In this document: positions 13,658 to 13,687 of the stretch, one piece after another
Numbering within the stretch: the stretch's first letter is position 1
Layout: each line of letters starts with the position of its first letter
NCBI GenBank assembly: GCA_964371945.1
Contig: CAYJPA010000114.1
Coordinates: 1-13,687 of the forward strand
Direction of reading: 5' to 3'
Length of the DNA stretch: 13,687 nucleotides
Source of the DNA: CAYJPA01 sp964371945
GTDB lineage: Bacteria; Chloroflexota; Chloroflexia; Thermomicrobiales; UBA6265
The notes under the pieces: model-generated
Databases searched by the model: none
What the model was told of the DNA's origin: nothing
Seen by the model: only the letters and a program-made list of their open reading frames with translations
Made by a program: the position numbers and the translations under genes

Positions 13658-13687
13658 ATGTTGTCACAGCGCGCGGCAGTGGCTACG
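13658..13687 (+). CDS. possible start of a divergent gene (runs off the window)
   Basis: ATG 13658 is preceded by GAGGG (13649-13653) at a short spacing of 4 and reads ten codons (MLSQRAAVAT) without a stop to the edge. A TTGTCA at 13611-13616 could serve as its -35, overlapping the marR -35, but the -10 (TATCTG, 13634-13639) is poor. It is too short to identify. Divergent targets are common for MarR regulators, which is the only contextual support. Confidence 0.25.
   Translation, partial: MLSQRAAVAT

Overview
The window is high-GC bacterial chromosomal DNA, most likely from a draft or metagenome assembly because it contains a 100-N scaffold gap. The gene set and protein style suggest a Chloroflexota bacterium of the Thermomicrobia type. 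The main clues are a SUF operon with SufU rather than SufE, a Rieske ferredoxin inside that operon, and a secreted SH3b protein whose N-terminus (MDAGRFDSIARGVA...TRRSLIRS) resembles Tat-exported proteins I associate with Thermomicrobiales. That placement is inference; there is no rRNA or other marker here.

Layout. (1) 1-1730, + strand: a two-gene unit of an AAA/ABC-type ATPase (its 5' end lies outside the window) and a TOPRIM-like DUF3226-type protein, joined by a 1-nt stop/start overlap. It is more A/T-rich than what follows and looks like an OLD/PARIS-like candidate defence pair. (2) 1752-8816, + strand: a Fur-family regulator with a clear promoter and a 7-1-7 operator-like palindrome, then sufC, sufB, sufD, sufS, sufU and a Rieske [2Fe-2S] protein, which together make an iron-sulfur cluster assembly operon. 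Two gaps in this operon (before sufB and before sufU) hold long inverted repeats built of 7-nt units. The 329-bp sufD-sufS gap holds three copies of a 70-nt double-hairpin repeat and a perfect 16-bp palindrome. (3) 8894-10156, + strand: a 12-TM-type MFS transporter, converging on (4) a Tat-exported SH3b protein (10212-11021, - strand), with a strong hairpin between them. (5) 11408-13551, - strand: a marR-emrB-type drug-efflux operon with a near-consensus promoter embedded in an unusually regular operator array. A divergent gene may begin at the right edge.

How the genes work together. SufS takes sulfur from cysteine and SufU accepts it. The SufB-SufC-SufD ATPase scaffold builds the cluster. 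The Fur-family protein upstream probably adjusts expression to metal or oxidative status, and the Rieske protein is a possible client or electron carrier. MarR probably represses itself and the DHA2 exporter.

The sufS gene looks broken in this sequence but almost certainly is not. The two sides of the N gap repeat the same 55 nt, and collapsing one copy together with the Ns restores a continuous 418-residue SufS. The most interesting biology is the ATPase/TOPRIM pair at the left edge, the heptad-repeat hairpins inside the suf operon, and the three-unit operator in front of marR.
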